A stretch of 64,000 nucleotides of DNA from Nocardia stercoris (GCF_003696265.1 NZ_RFFH01000008.1:186001-250000); one strand, 5' to 3'; counted from the first letter of the stretch, positions 17,940-26,157 are shown. The notes: a model not told the origin generated them from the sequence alone. Numbers and translations are program-made.

Positions 17940-18833
17940 TCAGTTCCACACCGCGCGCAATGCGCTTGCCTCGCTCTCGGCTTGGTCGAGGCCGGCCGCG
18001 AAAGTGGCGGGCCAGCGGGCCATGTCGTTGAGGTCGGGGCCGATCGCGGTGCGGGATGCGGTGTCGGGGCCGATCCGGAGCACGGTGGCGGGACCCTCCG
18101 GCGCCGGGGTGGGGAAGAGGTGGGCCATAGGCTCGATCAGCACCAATGTCTTTGCGGCGGCTACGAGGTCGGCGTTGGAGCCGTTGCGGAAGGCGCCGTC
18201 GTAGTAGGTGCGGTCCCCGATCGGGATCGGCGCGGAGAGGCCGGGCATTGCGGTGCTCGCGGTTACCGCGAGGTGTGCCGGTACGTCGTCGGCGGCCGAC
18301 CACACCACGGGGACACCGGCTTCGGCGCCGACGGTGGGGATCAGCAGGCCGGGGTGGGGCCAGGGGCCGGTGCCGTAGGCGGCGGCGAACCGCTCGATCC
18401 GTTCCGTCGCGGGACTCGTGTTCGCGCCCTTGGCGATTCGCCCGATCTCCTGCCGTACCCGCACCGGGTCGTCACCGTCGGCCAGCCCCTGCCCGGCGCC
18501 GAAGGCGGCCACCATCGCTGCCGGATCGATTACCAGCGCAACCTTTTCGGCGGAGGTCGCGGTGGGGTCGGCGTGGTCGAACAGGTCCACTCCGCGCGTG
18601 AGCAGGACGGCGGCGATCGCGCCGGCCGATGTGCCGACTACGGCATCCGCGGCGCCGAGGTCGATTCCCTGTTTCCGTAGCCCGGCCGCCAGGCCCAGTA
18701 GCCACGCGGTGCCGACCGGGCCACCTGGCCCCAGCACCAGGGCGCGGTCGTGCAGTGATGAATCCTGTTGTGGCAGTGCTAGTTTCGTGCCATTCGGCTG
18801 TGTGCCGGTTGCGGAATTCGATGTGTCGCTCAC
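17940..18833 (-). CDS. Patatin-like phospholipase
   Basis: Patatin-family serine hydrolase, 297 aa from the GTG at 18833. The oxyanion loop is LVLGPGGPVGTAW, the nucleophile elbow VVGTSAGAIAAVL (G-T-S-A-G) and the catalytic Asp lies in YYDGAFRNG (D-G-A). It should hydrolyse acyl esters of phospholipids or related lipids. No signal peptide. The start is supported by a TTGACA/TACCGT promoter whose -10 ends seven bases before the GTG, implying a leaderless mRNA. An ATG at 18983 would add 50 residues that read like noncoding sequence and run up to the divergent gene. Confidence 0.82.
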   Translation of the reverse strand: MSDTSNSATGTQPNGTKLALPQQDSSLHDRALVLGPGGPVGTAWLLGLAAGLRKQGIDLGAADAVVGTSAGAIAAVLLTRGVDLFDHADPTATSAEKVALVIDPAAMVAAFGAGQGLADGDDPVRVRQEIGRIAKGANTSPATERIERFAAAYGTGPWPHPGLLIPTVGAEAGVPVVWSAADDVPAHLAVTASTAMPGLSAPIPIGDRTYYDGAFRNGSNADLVAAAKTLVLIEPMAHLFPTPAPEGPATVLRIGPDTASRTAIGPDLNDMARWPATFAAGLDQAESEASALRAVWN

Positions 18834-18840
18834 GGTCGTA

Positions 18841-18871
18841 ACGGTAAGACCTCGACCCCGGTTGATGTCAA
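18841..18871 (-). promoter_or_regulatory. Promoter of the patatin gene, probably leaderless
   Basis: On the minus strand, a consensus -35 TTGACA (18871-18866) and a -10 TACCGT (18846-18841) are 19 bases apart. The GTG start follows seven bases after the -10, the distance expected when transcription begins at the start codon. Confidence 0.5.
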
Positions 18872-18988
18872 GAACTTGTCGAATTTCGCCCCTGTCGCGT
18901 CGTTGGGATTTCGCAAGGAAGCGGCAAGGCCCGCCGGGTTGACTACGTCCATCGAGCAGTACGGACGACGACCCGGAGGTCACCCGAG

Positions 18989-19378
18989 ATGAGCACCCAC
19001 AGCCAGGACGGCACCCGCCACCAGTTCATGGCGCCCGGCTGGTATCCCGACCCGGCTCGGCCGACCGACCTGCGGCGCTGGGACGGCTACGCCTGGACCG
19101 ACGAGAGCAGGCCCGCCCCGGCGCAGCCCGCGCCCAGCCGGCACCGGGCCGCGGAACCGTCCGGGCAGTTCTGGGACCGCAGCCGGCTGTCGATCGTCGC
19201 GGTGGTCGTCAGCCTGGTGTACCTGGTCGTCGACAACTACACGCACTTCGTGATTTTCGGCCTGATCCCGATCTCGCTGTCCATCCAGGCGGTGAAGCGC
19301 CGCGAACCGTTGTGCGCGGCCGCCATCGTCGGCACCATCGCCGCGGTCGCCGCGCCGTTCCTGCTGTTCCCGCACTGA
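18989..19378 (+). CDS. DUF2510 small membrane protein
   Basis: Protein of 129 aa with an N-terminal DUF2510 motif, APGWYPDPARPTDLRRWDGYAWTDES, a short Trp-rich module common in actinobacterial membrane proteins. A Pro/Ala-rich linker is followed by two membrane segments, about 68-95 (LSIVAVVVSLVYLVVDN onward) and 109-128. GGAGG precedes the ATG. Probably an inner-membrane protein with a cytosolic N-terminus; function unknown. Divergent from the patatin gene. Confidence 0.8.
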   Translation: MSTHSQDGTRHQFMAPGWYPDPARPTDLRRWDGYAWTDESRPAPAQPAPSRHRAAEPSGQFWDRSRLSIVAVVVSLVYLVVDNYTHFVIFGLIPISLSIQAVKRREPLCAAAIVGTIAAVAAPFLLFPH

Positions 19379-19388
19379 GCCGGCACAC

Positions 19389-19685
19389 TCAGCCGTACAG
19401 CCGCCGGTACGTCGCCCGCGCGCACGCCCGCAGCGCGTCGCCGTCCAGCCCGCCGATCTGATCCCTGGTCTCCGGATCGGAGATATAGTCGTCCACCTCC
19501 GCGGCCAGCCCCTCCAGCGCCTGGTGCTCACTGCTCTCGACCTTCTCCGGGTCGTTCGCGAACAGCTGCCGGTAGTCGGACTCGAACTCGTCTGCGGTCG
19601 TCTCCCCGGTAACGAACCGGCGGATCACTTCCTCGTACCGGTCGAGCATCTGCTGCACCGCTGCGCTCGTGGACATGGTTTCCAT
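19389..19685 (-). CDS. Colicin-immunity-like small acidic protein
   Basis: Helical acidic protein of 98 aa. The pattern VIRRFVTGETTADEFESDYRQLFAND, then LEGLAAEVDDYISDPETRDQIGGLDGDALR, resembles proteins annotated as colicin-immunity domain (the fold that blocks tRNase colicins such as colicin D). No toxin gene lies beside it, so it may be an orphan immunity gene or a housekeeping relative. Start ATG 19685 or the internal Met four residues later. The family call is made from pattern memory and is moderate. Confidence 0.5.
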   Translation of the reverse strand: METMSTSAAVQQMLDRYEEVIRRFVTGETTADEFESDYRQLFANDPEKVESSEHQALEGLAAEVDDYISDPETRDQIGGLDGDALRACARATYRRLYG

Positions 19686-19759
19686 CCTGCCCCGAAACTG
19701 TCACCTTCGACAGCATCCGCGCGCGAGTGCGGTCGCCAGCCGATGGCGCCTCGGGTCCG

Positions 19760-20836
19760 TCAGGCCGTCAGGACCTGGAGAAACTCTCGGTTGATGAACA
19801 GCCGGTCTTTGCCGACCCGCCTGTCGTGCAGCATCCCCGCATCGGCCAGTGTGGCCAGCCACTTGGTTGCCGTGGGTCGCGAAACGTTGCAGCGGTCCAT
19901 CACCGTGGCGATTCTGCAGTAAGGCTGTTCGAAGAGCGCCGCCTGGAACTCCGAGTCGGCGCCGCCTTTGGTAGCGGCCCGGGCGCGTGCGGCGAAGTCG
20001 TCCTGAAGGTTGCGGATGTCGTCGATCTTGCGCACGGTCGCCTCGGACGTTCGGGTGACACCTTCGAGGATGTATAGCAACCATGGCTCCCACGCGGACT
20101 CGGCGGTCACCGCACTGAGGCATCGGTAGTACTGCTTCTTGGTGTCGATGATGTAGCGCGAGAGATAGAGCACCGGCAGATGGAGCAGGCCGGCGTGGCA
20201 GAGCATCAGGACATTGAGAATTCGCCCGGTTCGGCCGTTGCCGTCGGTGAACGGATGGATGGCCTCGAACTGGTAGTGCGCTGCGGCCATGACGATCAGG
20301 GCGTCGATGTCATCGTTGGTGTGAATGAAGTGTTCCCACTCGCCCATCTTCGTGGCGATGATGTCCCGCCCTTCAGGGGGACTGTAGATGACTGCGCCGG
20401 TGGCTGGGTTCGCGATGCGGGTGCCGGGGAGGGAGCGCAACGCCATCTCGCGGCCCTTGATCGTGCTGCACACCTCGATCGCGGTGGAGGTGGTGAGACC
20501 CCGATCGTGGATGTGGTCGTACCCGATGCGCAGGGCGCGGCGGTACCGGAGGGTTTCCCGGGTGGCCCCGTCGGCGTTAGCTTCGTCCTCGACGTGGCGA
20601 AAGAGGGCGTCAGTGGTGGTGACGATGTTCTCGATCTCCGAACTGGCCTGGGCTTCCAGCAGTGGGATCGTGTTGATCAGGACGGTCGGGTTCGGCATTG
20701 CCTTCGCGGCCTGATCCAGTTTCGCGAGGGCCTTGTTGGCGGCGATCGCGGCCTTCAGGGTGGTGTGGGTCTCCATCTGGTCGCGCGGAACTGCTGGTAG
20801 GTCGTTGTATGGCATATCCGGCCGCCAGGTCGTCAT
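19760..20836 (-). CDS. Fic-family AMPylase-like protein with autoinhibitory helix and C-terminal winged helix
   Basis: Fic/DOC protein of 358 aa. The catalytic loop is HPFTDGNGRTGR (His194 to Arg205), the full active HxFx(D/E)GNGRxxR motif, so it should transfer a nucleotide (usually AMP) to a target hydroxyl. An inhibitory (S/T)xxxE(G/N) motif is present as SSEIEN (Ser65, Glu69, Asn70), placing it in class II with the inhibitory helix N-terminal. The C-terminal 80 residues look like a winged helix (CRIATVMDRCNVSRPTATKWLATLADAGML), suggesting DNA binding and self-regulation. Start ATG 20836. The AT-rich region just upstream holds repeated CATG-containing half-sites. No separate antitoxin gene is evident. 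Confidence 0.9.
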   Translation of the reverse strand: MTTWRPDMPYNDLPAVPRDQMETHTTLKAAIAANKALAKLDQAAKAMPNPTVLINTIPLLEAQASSEIENIVTTTDALFRHVEDEANADGATRETLRYRRALRIGYDHIHDRGLTTSTAIEVCSTIKGREMALRSLPGTRIANPATGAVIYSPPEGRDIIATKMGEWEHFIHTNDDIDALIVMAAAHYQFEAIHPFTDGNGRTGRILNVLMLCHAGLLHLPVLYLSRYIIDTKKQYYRCLSAVTAESAWEPWLLYILEGVTRTSEATVRKIDDIRNLQDDFAARARAATKGGADSEFQAALFEQPYCRIATVMDRCNVSRPTATKWLATLADAGMLHDRRVGKDRLFINREFLQVLTA

Positions 20837-20845
20837 GCGTAGAAA

Positions 20846-20913
20846 CTTTGCACATGGAGATGCTCATGTAAAGTTTTTCTCGCTTTCTTTACATGACATC
20901 GGGACATGCAAAG
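20846..20913 (-). promoter_or_regulatory. Operator array upstream of fic: four CATG(C/T)AAAG-type half-sites
   Basis: Inverted repeat 1 is CTTTGCACATG (20846-20856) with CATGTAAAG (20865-20873). Inverted repeat 2 is CTTTACATG (20887-20895) with CATGCAAAG (20905-20913). The block lies 10 to 77 bases upstream of the fic start and is much richer in A/T than its surroundings. Binding by the winged helix of Fic itself is a reasonable inference. Confidence 0.55.
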
Positions 20914-20937
20914 TTTCTTGTCACATCGGGTAGGTAT

Positions 20938-21618
20938 CTACTCTCCGTACAGCTTCGCGATGTCCTGGGAGCCGGCCCAGCGGCTGTAGGTGGGGCTCTG
21001 CGGCCAGCCTTCCGGCGAGTCCTGCCAGACCTCCTGGCGGCCGTACGGGAGGGCGTCGATCAGGGCGAAGGCGTGGGAAAGCTGTTCGGTGCCGCGGCCG
21101 TTCGTGTGCCAGGTGCGGTAGACGGTGTCGCCGTCGCGGAGGAAGACGTTGACCGCGAAACCGCCGCCGGGCGGGGCGTCGACGTCGGCGCCGAACGGGC
21201 TGTTCGCGGTGGAGTACCAGGGGAGCTTGTTGCCGACGCGGCGCCGGTAGGCGAGGGCCTCGTCGATCGGGCCCTGGGTGACGACCACGAACCGCGCGTC
21301 GTAGTTGGCCAGGAACTCGGGCCGGGTGAACTGGGCGGTGTATCCGGTGCAGCCCGGGCACTGCCATTCCTCGCCGGGAAACCACATGTGGTTGTAGACG
21401 ATCAGCTGCGAGTGGCCGTCGAAGATGTCGGCCAGCCGGATCGGACCGTCGGCGCCTTCGAGCACGTAGTCGGGCAGCTGCACCATCGGCAGCCGGCGCC
21501 GCTGGGCGGCGATGGCGTCGAGTTCGCGGGTGGCGGCCTTCTCGCGGACGCGCAGGGCGTCGAGTTCGCGCCGCCAGGTCTCGGCGTCGACGATCGGGGG
21601 CAGTGCGGTGCTGGTCAT
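20938..21618 (-). CDS. DUF899 family thioredoxin-like protein
   Basis: DUF899 protein of 226 aa with a predicted thioredoxin-like fold: residues ELDALRVREKAATRELDAIAAQRRRLPMV at the start, then LIVYNHMWFPGEEWQCPGCTGY with a C-x-x-C, and KLPWYSTANSPFGAD. DUF899 proteins are cytosolic and of uncertain chemistry; the CPGC pair suggests a redox or peroxidase-like role. Start ATG 21618 (MTSTALPP) with GGGAGG just upstream; an in-frame Met nine codons earlier lacks a site. It ends about 25 bases before the fic operators and is separate from fic. Confidence 0.82.
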   Translation of the reverse strand: MTSTALPPIVDAETWRRELDALRVREKAATRELDAIAAQRRRLPMVQLPDYVLEGADGPIRLADIFDGHSQLIVYNHMWFPGEEWQCPGCTGYTAQFTRPEFLANYDARFVVVTQGPIDEALAYRRRVGNKLPWYSTANSPFGADVDAPPGGGFAVNVFLRDGDTVYRTWHTNGRGTEQLSHAFALIDALPYGRQEVWQDSPEGWPQSPTYSRWAGSQDIAKLYGE

Positions 21619-22018
21619 GGGACCTCCCGGAGTGGGGTACGGCATGGACTACCGATGTAGACGACGCCGGCGCCGCGAATTCGTCGGTGCGGGCGGCCTA
21701 CCTGTGCTGGTAGTTCTCCGGCCCCGCCCGTCGACCTGCAGTGAAGGACTTCTCGAACATGGGCTCGACCTGGGCGCTTCGGCCCCCCGCCCGAGCCGAC
21801 ACCGGATAGCATGCGGCGTCGCGGGCCGACGAATCGGATCGGATGCTGCCGACTCGGATTATGCTGCCGTCGAACCAGTTCGGTCACTCTCGACACGTAT
21901 TGCATAGCCGCAGAACTCGATTGGTTCCGTCCGCACGAGATCGGCTGTTGCCGAGCCATGTGGGGCGGTCGGACCGGATCGCCTGCCGCCGAACCGGATC
22001 GGTGCGGCCGTGCCTCGA
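21619..22018. other. 400-base region with no credible gene
   Basis: No reading frame here has a convincing start, ribosome site or family resemblance. The sequence contains degenerate short repeats around GGATCGG and TATGCTGCCG. It should hold the promoter of the DUF899 gene at its left end. I see nothing else I can name. Confidence 0.5.
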
Positions 22019-23122
22019 TTACGGTGCGACCGAACCCCAGTCGGCGAACCCGCTCGGGTCGTGCCGTCCCATGCTGGCGTGTTCGAACAGCCCGCCGCCC
22101 ACGTCGTCACCGCACCGCGCGGAGGCCGCATGGTCGATCACGCCGAACGGGATCCGCCCGGTCAGCGCCGGATCGGTGAGGTCGTACGCCTGGGACTGCG
22201 ACCAGCCCCGGCCCTTCCACTGTCCGTGCTGCCAGTCCGGGTCACCGCCGTACCCGGCGCCGACGTGCAGCGCCACGAAAGTGCGTGCGGTGACCTCGAG
22301 TTCGAGCGGTTTGCCGTCCGGGGTGGTGAGTTCCACCCGGGCGCCGAGCGGGATGCGGGTGCCGGATTTGTAGGTGAAATGCAGTCGCGGCCAGCCCAAT
22401 TGCTCGACCCGCCCGTCCTTCCAGACCCGGGTGGCGTCGTTGAGGGTGCGGAACCCGTCCGGGTTCTCCTGAATGATGATCGTGATCGTGTAGTCGTCGA
22501 AGCGCAGCGGCATGTACAGCCACCAGAAGCCGCCCGCGGGTTCGTCGGCCAGCCGGCCCGCGGGATCGGCCTCGCCGACGGGCCGGATGCCCCACGAGCG
22601 GTCCCGGGATCCGATCCACCGGTCCGGGGTGACGGCGTAGTCGGTGCCTTCCACCGCCAGCGTGCCCGACCAGGTCCCGACCTGCGCGAACCGCTGCGCG
22701 TCGATGATCGGCCGGTTCATCCCGGTGACGATCAGGTGCGGTTCCTCCTGGACGACCGGGAACGAACCGTCCCAGGTGAGGTCGAAGGCCAGGTCCTCGT
22801 GCTCGCAGATCACCCGCACCCGCTGCAGCGGTTCGACGACCTCGATCCGGTAGCCGCCCACGGCCGAGTCCAGCCCGCGCTGGGTGAGCGCGTCGGAGAA
22901 CCGCACCGCGCGTTGAGCGTTCCCGCGGCGCACGACGGCGTAGGCGTCGACCACGCCGAGGTGCGGGTACACGCCGAATCCGGTGACGAGCATGGTGTCG
23001 TCGACGGTGTCGATGGCGTTGAAGTAGTTGCGGTCGTAGAAGTTCCGGTCACTGGTGGCCGCGCGCGCCATCGGCAGCGGCGCCTGGTGGATCGGGTATT
23101 CGTCCAGCGGTCCGATGATCAT
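22019..23122 (-). CDS. Conserved hypothetical protein paired with a phosphotransferase
   Basis: Protein of 367 aa starting MIIGPLDEYPIHQ (ATG 23122; an ATG at 23137 overlapping the upstream gene is possible). It is rich in predicted beta strands, with SDRNFYDRNYFNAIDT, TWSGTLAVEGTDYAV, RDRSWGIRPVGEADPAG and WWLYMPLRFDDYTITI. I recall homologues next to aminoglycoside-phosphotransferase-like genes in mycobacteria and rhodococci, but no reaction is established; an AttH/lipocalin-like lipid-binding fold is only a guess. It lies five bases after the phosphotransferase stop and is surely in the same operon. Confidence 0.7.
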   Translation of the reverse strand: MIIGPLDEYPIHQAPLPMARAATSDRNFYDRNYFNAIDTVDDTMLVTGFGVYPHLGVVDAYAVVRRGNAQRAVRFSDALTQRGLDSAVGGYRIEVVEPLQRVRVICEHEDLAFDLTWDGSFPVVQEEPHLIVTGMNRPIIDAQRFAQVGTWSGTLAVEGTDYAVTPDRWIGSRDRSWGIRPVGEADPAGRLADEPAGGFWWLYMPLRFDDYTITIIIQENPDGFRTLNDATRVWKDGRVEQLGWPRLHFTYKSGTRIPLGARVELTTPDGKPLELEVTARTFVALHVGAGYGGDPDWQHGQWKGRGWSQSQAYDLTDPALTGRIPFGVIDHAASARCGDDVGGGLFEHASMGRHDPSGFADWGSVAP

Positions 23123-23127
23123 GTGGC

Positions 23128-24249
23128 TCAATCCCATTCGCAGGTGCCGTCGAGCAGGCTCTCCAGCAGGTGGCGGTGCATGACGTAGTCGTCGCGGTCG
23201 GCGGTGTCGGTGTCCTCGCCGAAGTGGATCATGCGCCGCTTGATCCGGGCCATCACGATGCCGTGGCGCAGCGCGGCATAGGTGAGGTACCAGTCCAGGT
23301 CCTGCGGGACGTGGCCGGTGCGTTCGGTGTACAGACGCTCGATGTCGCTGCGGCGCAAGAAGTCCGGCAGGCCCGGCTGGTCGAAGCGGGTGCAGATGTC
23401 CTGGAAGAAGCGGTGGATCAGGATCGGCCAGGCCAGGTCGAGCTCGCGCGGCCCGATCGCGGCCATCTCCCAGTCCAGTACCGCGGCCGGGGTGAAGCCG
23501 TCGAAGAGGATGTTCCCGGGGCGTGCGTCGCCCCAATTGAGCACGTCCGCACCGGATTCCGTCGGCCAGGAGTGTTCCAGTACGTCGAAGGCTCGCTCCA
23601 GCAACGGAATCCGGTAGCCGTCGCGCGCGAGCGCCCAGTCGTACCACGCCTTCTGGGCCTCGAAGTGGCGGCGCAGACCGGATCCCGGCCCGTCCAGGGT
23701 GGGGAACTTCGCGGCCGGATCTCCGATCGCGTGGATGTCGGCGATGACGTCGACGGTGTGCCGGGTCAGCTCTAGCCGCTCCTCGGGTATGGCGTCGAAG
23801 ACCCAGCCGACGAACACGTACGGCGGATTGTCCTCGCAGACCCGGCCGTCGACGCGGCTCATCACGAAGAACGGCGAGCCGAGCACGTCGGGGTCGGTCT
23901 CCAGCCAGTGCAGGCTGGGTACGGGGATGTCGGTGGCGGCCGCGACCCCGGTCATGACCGCGAACTGGCCGGCCAGGTCGTAGGTCTCGAACACCGGGAA
24001 CGAGCTGGCCTCCGGGGCCAGCCGGGCGACGAAGGACCCGCCGGTGGTCTCGCCGCCGGCTTCCCATTCGGCGTCGAAGAGCAGGGTGGCACTGGACATC
24101 CCGCCGGTCTTCGGTTTGGTGAGCGAGGTGAGCCGGGGTGGCGCGTCCGAGCCGACCCGGGTGGCCAGCCATTCGACGAGGCGGGCGGCGACGGTGTCGT
24201 CGTCGCGGTCGGAAACGGTGAGTTTCCAGCTGTGGTCCGGGGTCGACAT
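23128..24249 (-). CDS. APH-like phosphotransferase
   Basis: Aminoglycoside-phosphotransferase (APH) fold kinase of 373 aa. The catalytic loop appears as LNWGDARPGNILFDG, with the usual His replaced by Trp-Gly context but the Asp and Asn kept; the Mg-binding DWE is in AAVLDWEMAAIGPRELDLAW. The N-lobe carries LTSLTKPKTGGMSSATLLF. Relatives include kinases fused or linked to acyl-CoA dehydrogenases and acting on small alcohols or 3-hydroxyacyl groups, so lipid or steroid metabolism is more likely than drug resistance. First gene of a two-gene operon divergent from the zinc alcohol dehydrogenase, with palindromic operators in the gap. Confidence 0.82.
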   Translation of the reverse strand: MSTPDHSWKLTVSDRDDDTVAARLVEWLATRVGSDAPPRLTSLTKPKTGGMSSATLLFDAEWEAGGETTGGSFVARLAPEASSFPVFETYDLAGQFAVMTGVAAATDIPVPSLHWLETDPDVLGSPFFVMSRVDGRVCEDNPPYVFVGWVFDAIPEERLELTRHTVDVIADIHAIGDPAAKFPTLDGPGSGLRRHFEAQKAWYDWALARDGYRIPLLERAFDVLEHSWPTESGADVLNWGDARPGNILFDGFTPAAVLDWEMAAIGPRELDLAWPILIHRFFQDICTRFDQPGLPDFLRRSDIERLYTERTGHVPQDLDWYLTYAALRHGIVMARIKRRMIHFGEDTDTADRDDYVMHRHLLESLLDGTCEWD

Positions 24250-24349
24250 CGGTGTCTGAACTCCTCGTAAAAAGCGACCTGCGGGAGGCGGGCCGGAATC
24301 CGGGAACGCTGCCGGTGGCGGCGGCTGCGCGGACCGGCACGGCTATTTG

Positions 24350-24361
24350 GGAACGTGTTCC
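24350..24361. promoter_or_regulatory. Palindromic AACnnGTT operator, phosphotransferase side
   Basis: GGAACGTGTTCC is a perfect 12-bp palindrome about 100 bases upstream of the phosphotransferase start. Its AACnnGTT core is that of KstR-type and some other TetR-family sites; one outer base departs from the KstR consensus TnnAACnnGTTnnA. Confidence 0.5.
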
Positions 24362-24436
24362 ATTTCCGTGCCTTTCGCCGATTGGGCTTGCCGGTTCTCC
24401 GGTGGCACTTAGTGTGTTTTACCCGCGAAAAATTCG

Positions 24437-24450
24437 TGGAACAAGTTCTA
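24437..24450. promoter_or_regulatory. KstR-type box, dehydrogenase side
   Basis: TGGAACAAGTTCTA matches the KstR operator consensus TnnAACnnGTTnnA at every fixed position. It lies 74 bases upstream of the zinc alcohol dehydrogenase start. KstR is the TetR repressor of cholesterol catabolism in mycolic-acid actinobacteria; control by KstR here is inferred. Confidence 0.55.
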
Positions 24451-24458
24451 GAAAATCT

Positions 24459-24477
24459 TAGACCCGGGGTCTAGGAT
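24459..24477 (+). promoter_or_regulatory. Perfect palindrome overlapping a -10-like element before the alcohol dehydrogenase
   Basis: TAGACCCGGGGTCTA (24459-24473) is a perfect palindrome around one central base. TAGGAT (24472-24477), a good -10 hexamer, begins inside its right arm. A protein bound to the palindrome would block this promoter; the site differs from the neighbouring AACnnGTT boxes, so a second regulator is likely. Confidence 0.5.
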
Positions 24478-24523
24478 AGGACGGTCGCCCGGACGTTGAT
24501 CCGGCGTAGAGGAGCTACGAAGT

Positions 24524-25612
24524 ATGGACATCACCGCTGCTGTCGCCCGCGGCGCCGACGCGCCCCTGGCATTTGAAACCGTGACTCTGGAAGACCCGCG
24601 CGCCGACGAGGTGCTGGTCCGCATCGTGGCGACCGGTGTCTGCCACACCGACCTCGTCACCAAGAGCGTGTTCCCCGCCGAACTGCCGATCGTGCTCGGC
24701 CACGAGGGCTCCGGCATCGTCGAACAGGTCGGCTCCGCGGTCACCGACGTGCGGCCCGGCGACCGCGTCCTGCTCACCTACAGCAGCTGCGGCGACTGCT
24801 CCCGCTGCACGAGCGGGCTGCCGTCGTACTGCGAGAACTTCGTCATCCTGAACACCTCCGGCGGCCGCGCGGACTTCACCTCACCGCTCAGTATCGACGG
24901 CACCCGCGTCATGGGCGCCTTCTTCGGCCAGTCCAGCTTCGCCACCCACGCCCTGGTCTCGCGGCGCAACGTGGTCGTGGTCGACCGCGACACCGACCTG
25001 GTCACCTACGCGCCGTTCGGCTGCGGGGTGCAGACCGGCGCCGGCGCGGTCGCCAACGTGATGCGGCCCCGGCCCGGCGATTCCGTGGTGATCTTCGGGG
25101 TCGGCGGCGTCGGCATGTCCGCGCTCCTGGCGGCCCGCGCCCTCGACGTCGAGAACGTGGTCGCCGTCGACCTGTCCGCCGAACGCCTGGCCGTCGCCAA
25201 GGAGCTGGGCGCCTCGACCGTCATCGACGGCGCCGCCGAAGATGTTGTGGCCCAAGTGCATGCCGCGACCGGCGGCGGCGCGACCTTCGCCCTGGACACC
25301 ACCGCACTGAACCCGGTGATCGCCACTGCGCTGCAGGCGCTGGCCCCCATGGGCACCCTGGTCCTGGTCGGGCTCGGCGAGCCCACCATGGACCTGGAGA
25401 TCGGCCACCTCACCGGCAACGGCAAGGCCGTGCGGGGTTGCATCGAAGGTAGTTGCGACCCACAGGAATTCATTCCACAGCTGATCGCCTGGCACCGGGC
25501 CGGGAAGTTCCCGATCGAGAAGGTCATCCGCACCTACCCGTTCTGGGAGATCAACCAGGCCGTGCACGACGCCGAGTCCGGCAGCACCATCAAACCCGTT
25601 CTGGTGCTCTAG
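24524..25612 (+). CDS. Zinc-dependent NAD(P) alcohol dehydrogenase (aryl/terpenyl-alcohol type)
   Basis: Medium-chain zinc alcohol dehydrogenase of 362 aa. Catalytic zinc ligands are in GVCHTDL and GHEGSG; the structural zinc loop is CGDCSRCTSGLPSYC. The Rossmann motif is FGVGGVGMSALLAA. Sequence style fits benzyl/geraniol-type dehydrogenases (XylB-like) that oxidise primary alcohols to aldehydes with NAD+. Divergent from the phosphotransferase operon, with a KstR-type box and a separate palindrome in its promoter, so an inducible catabolic role is likely. It overlaps the convergent gene at its 3' end by four bases. Confidence 0.9.
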   Translation: MDITAAVARGADAPLAFETVTLEDPRADEVLVRIVATGVCHTDLVTKSVFPAELPIVLGHEGSGIVEQVGSAVTDVRPGDRVLLTYSSCGDCSRCTSGLPSYCENFVILNTSGGRADFTSPLSIDGTRVMGAFFGQSSFATHALVSRRNVVVVDRDTDLVTYAPFGCGVQTGAGAVANVMRPRPGDSVVIFGVGGVGMSALLAARALDVENVVAVDLSAERLAVAKELGASTVIDGAAEDVVAQVHAATGGGATFALDTTALNPVIATALQALAPMGTLVLVGLGEPTMDLEIGHLTGNGKAVRGCIEGSCDPQEFIPQLIAWHRAGKFPIEKVIRTYPFWEINQAVHDAESGSTIKPVLVL

Positions 25613-26157
25613 GACTCGGCGCCCGAGGCGTCCAGTTCCATCAGCAGCCCCCAGCTGAACGTCGCGGTGCAGGTGCCCGCGGCGTGCTGGAAGGTGTACG
25701 CCTCGTGGGGCGGACAGTGATCGGTGGTGCGCAGCGGACCGTACGCGGCGGCGAGTTCGTCGCGCGTCGTGCTCCACGGTCGCAGCGCAGACGGCGGCGG
25801 TAGCTGTGTGCTCACGCCGGCGGCACGGGTGAAGGTCGCGTAGGCCAGGGTGCCGTGCCGTCCGGCGGCCAGCAGCAGCCGGAAATCCGGCCACAGGCGC
25901 AACGATTCGGTGTGCAGCAGATACGCGGTGGGCGCCAGGCCCAACAATTCGGCCACCGCGGCGAACCGGCTCGGGCTGCCGTCGAGATGGACGCGGACCG
26001 CGTCGCTGATCCGGCGGCCGTCGTCGAGGGTCAGCCCGAGGCGGGTGAGGGCCGCGGACTTGGCGGCGGCGCGGCACAGCATCGTCATCAGCAGGTAGAC
26101 CTCGAAGTCGACGGCGGTCAGGGTCCGCTGCGCGGTCGATCGGCTCTGGTGTGGCAC
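25609..26157 (-). CDS. Conserved hypothetical protein
   Basis: Protein of 182 aa, no signal peptide or membrane segment. Features seen are an N-terminal helical part (VDFEVYLLMTMLCRAAAKSAALTRLGLTLDDGRR), ELLGLAPTAYLLHTESLRLWPDFR, and a C-terminal region with HCPPHEAYTFQHAAGTCTATFSWG. I do not recognise a family. The tail overlaps the convergent alcohol dehydrogenase. Coding is supported by its length and normal codon use rather than by homology. Confidence 0.5.
   Translation of the reverse strand: MPHQSRSTAQRTLTAVDFEVYLLMTMLCRAAAKSAALTRLGLTLDDGRRISDAVRVHLDGSPSRFAAVAELLGLAPTAYLLHTESLRLWPDFRLLLAAGRHGTLAYATFTRAAGVSTQLPPPSALRPWSTTRDELAAAYGPLRTTDHCPPHEAYTFQHAAGTCTATFSWGLLMELDASGAES

Noticed and set aside
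23128-24249. Aminoglycoside resistance gene
   Set aside because: APH fold, but its operon and operators point to metabolism, and the catalytic-loop context differs from true aminoglycoside kinases.
22019-24340. 773-aa single gene covering the hypothetical protein and the phosphotransferase
   Set aside because: The phosphotransferase is in a different frame with its own start and stop; the N-terminal 400 residues of this reading are Arg-rich shadow.
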